From: Geomonas diazotrophica
GTDB lineage: Bacteria; Desulfobacterota; Desulfuromonadia; Geobacterales; Geobacteraceae
Direction: 5' to 3'
Assembly: GCF_018919385.1 (NCBI RefSeq)
Contig: NZ_JAHLMF010000007.1
Span: 154,017 to 218,016, forward strand
DNA length: 64,000 nucleotides
In this document: positions 36,047 to 45,123 of the stretch, piece by piece
How positions within the stretch are numbered: the stretch's first letter is position 1
How the letters are laid out: each line of letters starts with the position of its first letter
Position numbers and translations under genes: made by a program
Notes under the pieces: model-generated
The model's database searches: none
Told to the model about the DNA's origin: nothing
The model's input: the letters and a program-made list of their open reading frames with translations, nothing else

Positions 36047-37271
36047 TCAGGTCGAACTCGCCTCCCCCTTCCACGCCGGCGAGTATCACCTGCTGGTTGG
36101 GATGAGCAACGGCGAGAGGGATCCCCTCCAGGTCGGTCATCTCCGTCAGGGTGAAGCGGGTGAAGTGGGCACCTTGGCCGATCAGTTCCAGCACGTCCCC
36201 GGACTGGAGCCGGTTGCGCACCATGACCTGGACCCCCCCCGGCACCTCCTTTTCCACCAGCGCCACGAACTCGAAGTTGCGCACGTAGGTGGAGAGGTAC
36301 TCGTGGTCGACATCGCGCGGCTTCCCGAGCAGGAAACCGGTGGTGTAGCCGCGGTGGCTGACCTTGGCCAGTTCCTCGAGCCACTCCGGCTTGAGCCGGT
36401 ACCCCTGCGGGTCCTCCCAGTAGCGGTCCAGCGCCTCGCGGTAGATCCTGATCACGCTCGCCGCGTAGTAGATCCCCTTCATGCGCCCCTCGATCTTGAG
36501 TGAATCGACGCCGCACTCGACCAGCGCGGGGAGCTGCTCGATGAGGCAGAGGTCCTTGGAGTTGAAGATGAAGGTGCCGCTTTCGTCCTCGTGGATCGGG
36601 AAGTACTCGCCGGGGCGGGTCTCCTCGACGATGGAGTAGTTCCAGCGGCAGGGCTGGGTGCACTCCCCCTTGTTGGCGTCCCGCCCGGTCATGGCCGAGG
36701 AGAGGAGGCAGCGCCCGGAGTAGGAGATGCACATGGCGCCGTGGATGAAGACCTCGAGCTCCAGGTCGCAGCGCTGCGCCGTTTCCCTGATCCCGTCCAG
36801 GGACATCTCCCGCGCCAGGTTCACCCTCTTCACCCCCTGGGCCTGCCAGAAGCGGGCGGAGCGCCAGTTGGTGGTGTTGGCCTGGGTGGAGAGGTGGATG
36901 TCGCGCCCCGGGAAGCGCTCGGCGAGGAGTGCCACCACACCCGGGTCGGCGGCGATGAAGGCGTCGAAGGGGATGTCGGCCACCTCGGACAGGTAGCGCT
37001 CCAGGGTGGGGAGGTCGTCGTTGTCGGCGAAGGCGTTCACGGTGAGATAGACCTTCACCCCGTGCCGGTGCGCGTAGGCCACCGCCTCGTCGAGTTCGAG
37101 CCTGGTGAAGTTTCCCGCCAGGTTGCGCAGGCCGAAGGCCTTCCCCCCGAGGTAGATCGCGTCCGCACCGTAGCGGATCGCCACCTTCAGTTTCTCCATG
37201 TTGCCGGCAGGCGCCAGCAGCTCCGGTTTCACCCTCGGGCGTACCCGCCGCTCCCCCTGTGCCTCAGCCAT
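36024..37271 (-). CDS. U32-family peptidase (TrhP/YegQ-like)
   Basis: This 415-residue protein resembles the U32 group; the best-studied relatives (TrhP, RlhA) are needed for tRNA or rRNA hydroxylation using prephenate. The N-terminal KPELLAPAGN is typical, and the U32 cysteine signature is intact: HGAMCISYSGRC followed by GECTQPCRW, which supplies Fe-S-type cysteines. I chose the ATG at 37271, nine bases from GGAG; a longer frame upstream lacks homology. It is convergent with the diguanylate cyclase gene, overlapping by 23 bases. TrhP-like activity is the best guess. Confidence 0.88.
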   Translation of the reverse strand: MAEAQGERRVRPRVKPELLAPAGNMEKLKVAIRYGADAIYLGGKAFGLRNLAGNFTRLELDEAVAYAHRHGVKVYLTVNAFADNDDLPTLERYLSEVADIPFDAFIAADPGVVALLAERFPGRDIHLSTQANTTNWRSARFWQAQGVKRVNLAREMSLDGIRETAQRCDLELEVFIHGAMCISYSGRCLLSSAMTGRDANKGECTQPCRWNYSIVEETRPGEYFPIHEDESGTFIFNSKDLCLIEQLPALVECGVDSLKIEGRMKGIYYAASVIRIYREALDRYWEDPQGYRLKPEWLEELAKVSHRGYTTGFLLGKPRDVDHEYLSTYVRNFEFVALVEKEVPGGVQVMVRNRLQSGDVLELIGQGAHFTRFTLTEMTDLEGIPLAVAHPNQQVILAGVEGGGEFDLIRREKTG

Positions 37272-37428
37272 TTGCAACGTCTCCAGCTCCCTATCGCTAC
37301 CAGTCAAGCCATACTCCTTGTGGGCGTTTCGCCGCCGAACGGCATTTGCGCCGCGACGGCGTCCCCTGCACCGGGACAACCTAGCACATACCGGGCAGCC
37401 AAGGGAACCCCCCAAAGGCGCTTTCCCC

Positions 37429-37456
37429 TTGACATTGATAGGCAAAAGGCTTTAAT
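37429..37456 (+). promoter_or_regulatory. candidate promoter with a long leader for the LysM gene
   Basis: TTGACA (37429-37434) is followed after 16 bases by TTTAAT (37451-37456). This leaves a leader of about 240 bases before the LysM start. That leader contains AGGGTTGTCGG (37481) pairing imperfectly with CGGCACCCTTTTT (37536), a possible attenuator. Confidence 0.6.
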
Positions 37457-37700
37457 TATGTTAAATTTTTTCCGGTACCAAGGGTTGTCGGCCCGAAAGA
37501 GCGGTCGTCTAAGTCTTCGGTTTTACGAATTTATTCGGCACCCTTTTTCCGCTCTACCCCTCGAAACGGGTCCCGGAAACTAATGAATGGTTGGTCGTCG
37601 TTCCGGTTACTGATGTCATGAGCGCTGTATCATTTTGCACGCCTCGCCGCCGGGTTAGGGCGAGGAGGAGGGTGGGGCGAGCGTGCCCCTAAAGGAGCCT

Positions 37701-38702
37701 ATGAAAAAACACCTCTGTCTGGCACTGCTCTTACTGGGCCTGGCCGCTACCGTACCGTTTGCGGCGGCGCAGGAGCAACCCACCATCTACACCATCGTTC
37801 CCGGCGACACCCTCTGGGGATTGTCGCAGCGCTTCCTGAAGGACCCCTACTACTGGCCCAACGTCTGGGCCAACAACCAGGCCGTCGGCAACCCCCATTT
37901 CATCTACCCGGGCCAGAAGGTCCGCATCTATTCGGATCGCATCGAGATCGAACAGCTGCCGGTTTCTGCCTTGCCCAAGCAGGTGACCCCTCCCCAGGAA
38001 CTGCGCGAGGAACCGCAGCCGGCGACCTTCGCCGTGAACGGCAGCGAAGGGTTCCTGATGGAGAACGGCATGCAGCCCTCCGGGACCGTGATCTCCCTGC
38101 ACCAGAACAGAGAGATGGCCGGGACCGACGACATCGTCTACACCGACATCGGGCGCGTCCACGGCGCGAACCCCGGCGACCGTTACCAGGTCTTCAAGAA
38201 GATCGGCCCGGTGAGCCATCCGGTCACCAACGTCATCCTCGGGCAGCAGGTGATACCGCTTGGGGAGCTGCAGCTCTCCGAGCTCGAGGATAAGGCCTCC
38301 AGGGCCATCGTCACCAAGTCCTTCCAGGAAATCAGCGCCGGCTCCTTCCTGCTCCCCTACCAGGAGCGCAAGCTGACCATCACGCTTAAGTCCGCGGACC
38401 GCGACCTGACCGGCTACATCGTGCAGACCCAGACCGGCAACACCGCCCTCGCGGTGAACGACGTGGTCTTCCTCGACCTGGGCAAGGCCCAGGGGGTGCA
38501 GCCGGGCAACATGCTCTACATCGTGCGCGACGTGGTGCCCGACCAGCGCTACGCCAACGCCAAGATCGAGAAGCTCCCGGTTGAGGTGGTCGGCGCCCTG
38601 GTGGTGGTCTCCACCGGCATGAACAGCTCCACCGCCGTCATCGTGAAGAGCGTGGACACCGTGTACCGCGGCGACCGCGTGGAGATGAAAAAGAGCAGGT
38701 GA
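37701..38702 (+). CDS. LysM-domain periplasmic protein
   Basis: This 333-residue protein has a signal peptide (MKKHLCLALL..., ending AAA near residue 24) and one N-terminal LysM domain (about 28-80, IVPGDTLWGLSQRFLKDP, ending FIYPGQKVRIY), which binds peptidoglycan. The remaining 250 residues are beta-rich with repeated hydrophobic strands and no named domain. I chose the ATG at 37701, just after AAAGGAG. A long leader precedes it. The order LysM gene then dprA then topA suggests one transcript; gaps are 19 and 25 bases. Confidence 0.87.
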   Translation: MKKHLCLALLLLGLAATVPFAAAQEQPTIYTIVPGDTLWGLSQRFLKDPYYWPNVWANNQAVGNPHFIYPGQKVRIYSDRIEIEQLPVSALPKQVTPPQELREEPQPATFAVNGSEGFLMENGMQPSGTVISLHQNREMAGTDDIVYTDIGRVHGANPGDRYQVFKKIGPVSHPVTNVILGQQVIPLGELQLSELEDKASRAIVTKSFQEISAGSFLLPYQERKLTITLKSADRDLTGYIVQTQTGNTALAVNDVVFLDLGKAQGVQPGNMLYIVRDVVPDQRYANAKIEKLPVEVVGALVVVSTGMNSSTAVIVKSVDTVYRGDRVEMKKSR

Positions 38703-38721
38703 CGCCAAAGGGGGTAACCCC

Positions 38722-39801
38722 ATGGATCACTACTACTGGTTCGCGCTGAAATCGGTGCCGCAGGTGGGCAACGTCACCTTCCTGCGGCTTCTGGCGCACT
38801 TCGGTTCCCCCGAGAAGGCCCTCAAGGCCTCCCTCGATGAGCTCTGCTCCGTGAAGGGGGTGAGCGCTGCGGCCGCCCGATCGATTGCGGAGCACGACTG
38901 CCGCGACGAGGCCGCGGCCGAGTGCGAGAAGGTGCAGGCGGCAGGCGTCCAGGTGGTGGACGTCCTCTCCGAGCGCTACCCGCGCCTGTTGATGCAGATA
39001 GCGGACCCTCCCCCCTTCTTCTACCTCATGGGGTCGCTCCAGGGGAGCGAGACCGCCGTCGCCATGGTCGGCTCCCGGCACGCCTCCCAGTATGGGTTGT
39101 GCACCGCGACCCGCCTCGCCAGGGAGCTTGCGGAACAGGGGGTGACGGTTGTGTCCGGGATGGCTCGCGGCATCGACACGGCCAGCCACTGGGGGTGCCT
39201 GAAGGCTGGAGGGCGCAGCATCGCGGTCCTTGGCTGCGGCGTCGACGTGATCTACCCGCCGGAGAACGACGCCCTGTACCGCGCCCTGTGCGACGGGGGG
39301 GCGCTGGTCAGCGAGTTCCCCATGGGGACCTCCCCACTCCCCGAGAACTTCCCCCGGCGCAACCGCATCATAAGCGCCCTTGCCAGGGGCGTGCTGGTCG
39401 TCGAGGCGGGGGAGGGGAGCGGTTCGCTGATCACGGCGCAATACGCGCTGGAGCAGGGACGAGAGGTCTTCGCCGTCCCGGGCAACGTGACCACGTCCGG
39501 CAGCCGCGGCGTCAACGGCCTCATCAAGCAGGGGGCCAAACTAGTGGAGCGGGTGGAGGACATCCTCGAGGAGCTTGCCATAGAGCCGCAGGCGACGCAC
39601 CCCCTGCAAAAGCCCCCCTCCTTCCCGCTCACCCCGCAAGAGGCAGAGCTTTACGCCCTGCTCTGCCAGGGCGTGCTGCAGATCGACGAAATCATCGTAC
39701 AGAGCGCGTTGACAGCCGGCGAGGTTTCCGCTACCTTACTTCGCTTGGAAATGAAAGGGATCATCACCCAGCTTCCCGGCAAGCGCTTTGCGGTCGTCTG
39801 A
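38722..39801 (+). CDS. dprA: DNA-processing protein DprA
   Basis: DprA loads RecA onto single-stranded DNA taken up during transformation. The 359-residue protein has an N-terminal helix-hairpin-helix/SAM-like region, a Rossmann-like core with GSRHASQYG, VVSGMARGIDTASH and RRNRIISALA, and a C-terminal winged helix (about 300-359). All family hallmarks are present. The start follows GGGGGTAA. It is 19 bases after the LysM gene and 25 bases before topA, an arrangement found in many bacteria. Confidence 0.97.
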   Translation: MDHYYWFALKSVPQVGNVTFLRLLAHFGSPEKALKASLDELCSVKGVSAAAARSIAEHDCRDEAAAECEKVQAAGVQVVDVLSERYPRLLMQIADPPPFFYLMGSLQGSETAVAMVGSRHASQYGLCTATRLARELAEQGVTVVSGMARGIDTASHWGCLKAGGRSIAVLGCGVDVIYPPENDALYRALCDGGALVSEFPMGTSPLPENFPRRNRIISALARGVLVVEAGEGSGSLITAQYALEQGREVFAVPGNVTTSGSRGVNGLIKQGAKLVERVEDILEELAIEPQATHPLQKPPSFPLTPQEAELYALLCQGVLQIDEIIVQSALTAGEVSATLLRLEMKGIITQLPGKRFAVV

Positions 39802-39826
39802 ACCAATACCGTACCCAGGTGGACAC

Positions 39827-42169
39827 ATGTCTCAGAATCTCGTCATAGTCGAGTCTCCCGCCAAGGCGAAGACCATTGAAAAATTTCTCGGCCCCGATTA
39901 CAAGGTGCTTGCGTCGTTCGGCCACGTGCGCGCTCTTCCCAGCAAGCAGGGGTCCGTGGACGTGGAGCACGATTTCGAGCCCAAGTACGCGGTGCTCCCC
40001 GAGAGCAAGAAACACATAGACGCCATCAAGAAGGAGATGAAGGGGATCTCCTCGCTGCTCTTGGCGACGGACCCCGACCGCGAGGGGGAGGCCATCTCCT
40101 GGCACCTGCTGGCTGCGCTCGGTCTCGACGGCAAGAAGAAGGTTCCCTTCGACATCCAGCGGGTGGTGTTCCACGAGATCACCAAGGACGCCATCGTGCA
40201 CGCGGTGCAGCACCCGCGCGGGATCTCCGAGCCCCTGGTCGACGCGCAGCAGGCGCGCTCGATCCTGGACTACCTGGTCGGCTTCACCCTCTCGCCGTTT
40301 CTGTGGAAGAAGATCCGCTACGGCCTCTCCGCCGGGCGCGTGCAGTCGGTCGCGCTGAGGCTCATCTGCGAGCGCGAGAAGGAGATCCAGGCGTTCAAGG
40401 AGCAGGAGTACTGGACCATCGGGGCGAAGCTCGAGACCGCGAAGAAGCAGGGGCTCACCGCGACGCTGGTAGAGGCCCACGGCAAGAAGCTCGGCAAGTT
40501 CGACATCCCCGACCGCGAGGTCGCCTTCGGGCTCTACGAGAAACTGGGCGGCAAGGGCGAATTCCCCAAGCAGGAAGGGGACGATGGCGCGACGCCGCTC
40601 GTGGTGCGGACGCCGGCGAACCCCGAGTACCGGGTCGACAAGGTCACCAAGAGCGAGAGAAAGCGCTCCCCGTCCCCGCCGTTCACCACCTCCACCCTGC
40701 AGCAGGAAGCGGCCAGGAAGCTCGGCTTCTCCGCCAAGAAGACCATGTCCACCGCCCAGAAGCTGTACGAGGGCATCGACGTCGGCGAGGGCGCGGTCGG
40801 TCTCATCACCTACATGCGTACCGACTCAGTGGCGCTCTCCAACGTGGCCCTCGAGGACGCCCGCCAGCTGATCACCTCGCTCTACGGCAAGGAATACGCA
40901 CTGGAGAAGCCCCGCTTCTTCAAGAACAAGTCCAAGAACGCCCAGGAGGCCCACGAGGCGGTCCGCCCGACCTACATCTCCAAGACCCCCATCGAGGTGA
41001 AGAAGTTCCTCACCTCGGACCAGTTCAAGCTCTACGATCTGATCTGGAAGAGGACCGTCGCCTGCCAGATGGCCGAGGCGCTTTTGGACCAGACCTCCGT
41101 CGAGATCACCGCCGGGGCAGGTTTCCGCTTCCGCGTCGCCGGCACCGTGATCCGCTTCGCCGGGTTCATGAAGCTCTACATCGAGGGGGTCGACGACGAG
41201 GCGGAGGACAAGGAGAAGGAAGGGACGCTCCCGCCGATGGCCGAGGGGGACATCCTCAAGCTGCAGCAGTTGCTGCCCGAGCGCCACTTCACCCAGCCGC
41301 CGCCGCGCTACACCGAGGCGACCCTGGTGAAGACTCTGGAGGAGTACGGCATCGGGCGCCCGTCCACCTACGCCTCGATCATGAACACCATCATCGAGCG
41401 CAAGTACGCGCGCCTGGACAAGAAGCGCTTCTTCCCCGAGGACGTCGGCATGGTGGTCTCGGACCTCTTGACCAACCATTTCAACCAGTACGTCGACTAC
41501 AACTTCACCGCCAATCTCGAGGAGCAGCTCGACATGGTGTCGCGCGGCGAGAAGCAGTGGCGTCCGCTGCTGCACGAGTTCTGGGGACCCTTCATCAACC
41601 TTTTGAAGTTGAAGGAAGGGGAGGTGAGCAAGTCCGACCTGACCACCGAGGCGACCGACGAGGTCTGCCCCGAATGCGGCAAGCCGCTGGTGGTGAAGCT
41701 CGGCAAGTTCGGCAAGTTCTACGCCTGCACCGGCTATCCCGAGTGCCGCTACATCCGTCCGCTGGACAAGGAGACCGGCGAGGTGGTCGAGCCGGTGGTG
41801 TCCGAGGAGGTGTGCGACAAGTGCGGCAGCCACATGCTGATCAAGGACGGGCGTTTCGGCAAGTATCTCGCCTGTTCCGCGTATCCCAACTGCAAGAACA
41901 TCCAGCCCTTGGTGAAGCCCAAGGGAACCGGCATCACCTGCACCTCCTGCGGCAAGGGAGAGCTGATCGAGAAGAAGTCCCGTTTCGGCAAGCTCTTCTA
42001 CTCCTGCAACCGCTATCCCGAGTGCAAGTTCGCCCTGTGGGACCTCCCGGTGCAGAAGCCCTGTCCCAAGTGCGGTTTCCCGCTTCTGGTGAAGAAGGTC
42101 TACAAGCGCGAAGGCGAGTTCCTGAAGTGTCCCAAGGAAGGGTGCGACTACCAGAGCAACAAGGAGTAG
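39827..42169 (+). CDS. topA: DNA topoisomerase I
   Basis: This is a type IA topoisomerase that relaxes negative supercoils. The 780-residue protein has a Toprim domain (VIVESPAKAKTIEKF, DPDREGEAISWH) and the active-site tyrosine Tyr329 in LITYMRTDS. Four C-terminal C4 zinc fingers follow (CPECG...CTGYPEC, CDKCG...CSAYPNC, CTSCG...CNRYPEC, CPKCG...CPKEGC). I start at ATG 39827 after CAGGTGG; an upstream in-frame ATG overlaps dprA and lacks homology. A UUCG hairpin terminator follows 60 bases downstream. Confidence 0.98.
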   Translation: MSQNLVIVESPAKAKTIEKFLGPDYKVLASFGHVRALPSKQGSVDVEHDFEPKYAVLPESKKHIDAIKKEMKGISSLLLATDPDREGEAISWHLLAALGLDGKKKVPFDIQRVVFHEITKDAIVHAVQHPRGISEPLVDAQQARSILDYLVGFTLSPFLWKKIRYGLSAGRVQSVALRLICEREKEIQAFKEQEYWTIGAKLETAKKQGLTATLVEAHGKKLGKFDIPDREVAFGLYEKLGGKGEFPKQEGDDGATPLVVRTPANPEYRVDKVTKSERKRSPSPPFTTSTLQQEAARKLGFSAKKTMSTAQKLYEGIDVGEGAVGLITYMRTDSVALSNVALEDARQLITSLYGKEYALEKPRFFKNKSKNAQEAHEAVRPTYISKTPIEVKKFLTSDQFKLYDLIWKRTVACQMAEALLDQTSVEITAGAGFRFRVAGTVIRFAGFMKLYIEGVDDEAEDKEKEGTLPPMAEGDILKLQQLLPERHFTQPPPRYTEATLVKTLEEYGIGRPSTYASIMNTIIERKYARLDKKRFFPEDVGMVVSDLLTNHFNQYVDYNFTANLEEQLDMVSRGEKQWRPLLHEFWGPFINLLKLKEGEVSKSDLTTEATDEVCPECGKPLVVKLGKFGKFYACTGYPECRYIRPLDKETGEVVEPVVSEEVCDKCGSHMLIKDGRFGKYLACSAYPNCKNIQPLVKPKGTGITCTSCGKGELIEKKSRFGKLFYSCNRYPECKFALWDLPVQKPCPKCGFPLLVKKVYKREGEFLKCPKEGCDYQSNKE

Positions 42170-42229
42170 GTGCGAGGGGACTGGCTCCGCAGGTGCCTGT
42201 CCCCTTTAGCGCAGCTATGAATGGCGTAC

Positions 42230-42257
42230 GCGGGGTCTTCGGACCCCGCTTTGATTT
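42230..42257 (+). terminator. UUCG-loop terminator after topA
   Basis: The perfect 8-bp stem GCGGGGTC/GACCCCGC closes a stable TTCG tetraloop and is followed by TTTGATTTT. Confidence 0.8.
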
Positions 42258-42282
42258 TGGCGGCACAAAGAACAGAAGCTTC

Positions 42283-42511
42283 AACGCAAAGGCGCCAAGC
42301 CGCAAAGGCGCAAAGGGAAATACGGGTTTGGTTTCCCATTTAAGAGTTTTGCTGGTTTCTTCGCGTCTCTGTGCCTTTGCGTCTTTGCGTTAAATTAATC
42401 GCTTTTGGTTTATCGGCTTGTTTTAGCGTCTTTACGGCTTCACGTTAAATAGAAGATTTTGGTTTGCGGCTTGTATCTATGCGCCTTCGCGACTTTGCGC
42501 CTTTGCGTTAA
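42283..42511. repeat. GCAAAGGCGC inverted repeats upstream of trmFO
   Basis: A left arm of adjacent CGCAAAGGCGC units (42283-42315) is followed by three inverted arms rich in GCGCCTTTGCG/GCGTCTTTGCG (42359-42391, 42423-42450, 42478-42511). The elements can fold into long hairpins in the leader of trmFO. This 371-base gap has no gene. Confidence 0.85.
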
Positions 42512-42540
42512 AGTTTTTGTTTAAAGATTTAGGAGACTGA

Positions 42541-43851
42541 ATGACCCAGCAGATCACGGTAATAGGCGGCGGACTGGCCGGATGCGAGGCGGCCTGGCAG
42601 GCGGCGCAGCGCGGCGTGAAGGTCCGCCTGTACGAGATGAAGCCCAACCAGTACTCCGAGGCGCATCACCTCCCGGGGCTCTCCGAACTGGTCTGCTCCA
42701 ACTCCCTGCGCGGCGATTCCCTGGAGAACGCGGTTGGGCTCTTGAAGGAGGAACTGCGCCGCCTGGACTCGCTGTTCATGGAGGGGGCGCAGGCCACCAA
42801 GGTCCCCGCCGGCGGTGCGCTGGCCGTGGACCGCGAACTCTTCTCCGCCTACATCACCCGCAAGATCGAGGAGCACCCGAATATCGAGGTGGTGCACGAG
42901 GAGGTGACCCACATCCCGCAGGAGGGGATCGTGGTGGTCGCCTCGGGACCGCTCACCAGCGGCGCCTTGGCTGAGGAGATCGGCCGCCTGGCCGGCAGCT
43001 ACCTCTACTTCTACGACGCCATCGCCCCCATTGTCGCCGCGGACTCCATCGACTACGACAAGGCCTTCCGCGCCTCCCGATACGGCAAGGGGGACGGCGA
43101 CGACTACCTGAACTGCCCGATGGACCAGGAGCAGTACCACGAATTCGTCAAGGAACTCCTGGCCGCCGAGAAGGTGGAGCCCAAGAGCTTCGAGAAGGTG
43201 GTGCACTTCGAGGGGTGCATGCCGATCGAGGAGATGGCGAGCCGTGGCGTGGAGACGCTGCGCTTCGGCCCGATGAAGCCGGTAGGGCTCGCCGATCCCC
43301 GCGTCGGGGAGGAACCTTACGCGGTGATCCAGCTGCGCCAGGAAAATCGGGAGGCGACCATGTTCAACCTGGTCGGTTTCCAGACCAAGCTCACCTGGCC
43401 CGAGCAGAAGCGGATCTTCCGGATGATCCCGGGGCTTGAACAGGCGCAGTTCCTGCGGCTTGGCTCCATGCACCGCAACACCTTTATCAACGCGCCGCAG
43501 CTTCTCCTGGCAACCTGCCAGCTGAAGAGCGATCCCCGGATCCTGTTTGCCGGGCAGATCACCGGTGTCGAGGGGTACGTCGAATCCGCCTCCAGCGGCT
43601 TCGTGGCAGGCGTCAACGCGGCGCGGCTGGCCAAAGGGGAGGCGTTGGTCGTTCCCCCCGCCGAAACCGCCATCGGCGCCCTGGCGCGCCACATCACCAA
43701 CACCGAGGCGGCGCACTTCCAGCCGATGAACGTGAACTACGGGCTCTTTCCGCCGCTTGTCGGGCGGATCAAGAAGAAGGAAAAACGAGGGCTTTTGGCG
43801 CAAAGAGGCCTGGAGGCGCTGGAAAAGTGGCTCCCCGAGGTGAACGGGTAG
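42541..43851 (+). CDS. trmFO: methylenetetrahydrofolate--tRNA-(uracil-5-)-methyltransferase
   Basis: This FAD/folate enzyme makes ribothymidine at tRNA position 54, used in place of SAM-dependent TrmA. The 436-residue protein starts at ATG after TAGGAGA and has the N-terminal dinucleotide motif [13 protein letters not shown], the CSNSLRGDS segment and [13 protein letters not shown] folate-related C-terminal half contains [12 protein letters not shown]. It is GidA-like but shorter, as expected. The gene follows the repeat-rich leader and may be co-transcribed with the small membrane protein downstream. Confidence 0.97.
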   Translation: MTQQITVIGGGLAGCEAAWQAAQRGVKVRLYEMKPNQYSEAHHLPGLSELVCSNSLRGDSLENAVGLLKEELRRLDSLFMEGAQATKVPAGGALAVDRELFSAYITRKIEEHPNIEVVHEEVTHIPQEGIVVVASGPLTSGALAEEIGRLAGSYLYFYDAIAPIVAADSIDYDKAFRASRYGKGDGDDYLNCPMDQEQYHEFVKELLAAEKVEPKSFEKVVHFEGCMPIEEMASRGVETLRFGPMKPVGLADPRVGEEPYAVIQLRQENREATMFNLVGFQTKLTWPEQKRIFRMIPGLEQAQFLRLGSMHRNTFINAPQLLLATCQLKSDPRILFAGQITGVEGYVESASSGFVAGVNAARLAKGEALVVPPAETAIGALARHITNTEAAHFQPMNVNYGLFPPLVGRIKKKEKRGLLAQRGLEALEKWLPEVNG

Positions 43852-43890
43852 CCGCCGCAGCGCTCCCCGAGGCGCGCCGAGGAGGGTGTC

Positions 43891-44091
43891 ATGACGGGGA
43901 ACAAGGAACAGCAGGAAATAAGCGTCATCGGGCGACTCCTTTCGCTGGAGGCCCTGGTCTTCGTGATGGGGGTGGCCTTGGTCATCTACGGTCTAGCCAC
44001 CGGCACCCACTGGAAGACCATCATGGGTGTCGCCGTGGTGCTGGCGGTCGTCCTCATCTTCCGCTTCTGCCGCCGTCGTAGGGGCGAATAA
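43891..44091 (+). CDS. small membrane protein
   Basis: This 66-residue protein follows GAGGAGG. Two hydrophobic stretches (about 17-35 and 43-60) are followed by a basic end (CRRRRGE), so it is likely a two-span inner-membrane protein with a cytoplasmic tail. No family is recognised. It lies 39 bases after trmFO and immediately before the 87-bp repeat array. Confidence 0.65.
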   Translation: MTGNKEQQEISVIGRLLSLEALVFVMGVALVIYGLATGTHWKTIMGVAVVLAVVLIFRFCRRRRGE

Positions 44092-44120
44092 CAAACAGCC
44101 ATTTGCCCGGCCGAGTCAGT

Positions 44121-44445
44121 AGCGGGGTAGAACTGAGCCCGGCCAACGGCGAATAAACATTCGCCCAGCCGCCGCTGCCCCGCCACCGTCAGTAGCATGG
44201 TAGAACTGAGCCCGGCCAACGACGGTTTCGTAGGGGCGAATAAACATTCGCCCGGACGCCGCTGCCCCGCCACCGTCATTAGCATGGTAGAACAGAGCCC
44301 GGCCAACGACGGTTCTGTAGGGGCGAATAAACATTCGCCCGGACGCCGCTGCCCCGCCACCGTCATTAGCATGGTAGAACAGAGCCCGGCCAACGACGGT
44401 TTCGTAGGGGCGAATAAACATTCGCCCAGCCGCCGCTGCCCCGAC
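44121..44445. repeat. 87-bp tandem array, about four copies
   Basis: The landmark AGCATGGTAG recurs at 44194, 44281 and 44368, exactly 87 bases apart. A first copy at 44121 is shortened by 14 bases. Each unit holds GGCGAATAAACATTCGCC, the dispersed palindrome core. Copies are nearly identical, implying recent duplication. 87 is divisible by three, so repetitive open frames appear on both strands, but they lack start signals and I consider the array noncoding. Confidence 0.95.
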
Positions 44446-44482
44446 CACCGCTGATGCACGAGAGCCACTGGCGCGACCAAGG

Positions 44483-44509
44483 GGGGCGAATGATTATTCG
44501 CCCCTACAG
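44483..44509. repeat. dispersed palindrome next to the maf start
   Basis: An intact copy of the GGGGCGAAT/ATTCGCCCC palindrome lies 23 bases before the maf start codon. It directly follows the 87-bp array, so the array and the dispersed family meet here. Confidence 0.8.
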
Positions 44510-44531
44510 TTTCCGCGATGAAGGAGAAAAC

Positions 44532-45107
44532 ATGTCTGCAACACCCATCGTACTAGCCTCCGCATCCCCCAGGCGCAGCGAGCTCCTGGAGTCGGCGGGG
44601 ATCAGCTTCCGCGTCCTCCCCGCCGACATCTGCGAGGACCAGCTCCCCGGCGAGGAACCGGTCGACCACGTGCTGCGCCTGGCCGAGGGAAAGGCGCGGG
44701 CCGCTGCCGAAAAGACCGAGGGACGCTTCTTCCTCGGCGCCGACACCATCGTCCTTTGCGACGGTGAGATCATGGGCAAGCCCAAGGACCACGCCGACGC
44801 CACGCGCATGCTGAAGAAACTCTCCGGGGTGCCCCACGAGGTGGTGACCGGCTTCGCCATCTACGACCGCGAGCGCGACGGCGCCTTGGTGGAGGCGGTG
44901 CGCACCAAGGTCTTTTTCAAAAAGCTGCGCGACGAGGAGATCGAGGCCTACATCGCCACCGGCTGTCCCTTCGACAAGGCGGGGGGGTACGCCATCCAGG
45001 GGGGCGCCGCGCACATGGTGCAAAAGATCGACGGTTCCTACACCAACGTGGTGGGGCTGCCGCTGTGCGAGGTGGTCGAAAAGCTCAGGGTGCTGGGAGC
45101 GCTGTAA
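44532..45107 (+). CDS. maf: Maf-family nucleotide pyrophosphatase
   Basis: This house-cleaning enzyme hydrolyses noncanonical and dTTP/UTP-type nucleotides to monophosphates. The 191-residue product begins MSATPIVLASASPRR, the Maf N-terminal motif, at ATG 44532 behind AAGGAG. Catalytic GADTIVLCDG and KPKDHADA follow, and the C-terminal GCPFDKAGGYAIQG is typical. Frames extended upstream run into the repeat array and have no homology. It begins a tight run with the YggS and membrane-protein genes (16 and 11 base gaps). Confidence 0.96.
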   Translation: MSATPIVLASASPRRSELLESAGISFRVLPADICEDQLPGEEPVDHVLRLAEGKARAAAEKTEGRFFLGADTIVLCDGEIMGKPKDHADATRMLKKLSGVPHEVVTGFAIYDRERDGALVEAVRTKVFFKKLRDEEIEAYIATGCPFDKAGGYAIQGGAAHMVQKIDGSYTNVVGLPLCEVVEKLRVLGAL

Positions 45108-45123
45108 AGCGAAGGGGGATGCG

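Noticed and set aside
37463..37700. c-di-GMP (GEMM) riboswitch before the LysM gene
   Set aside because: None of the conserved GEMM core segments are found.
44116..44448. Repetitive minus-strand frame across the 87-bp array
   Set aside because: The period is a multiple of three, so frames stay open by chance in several registers; no start signal and no homology.
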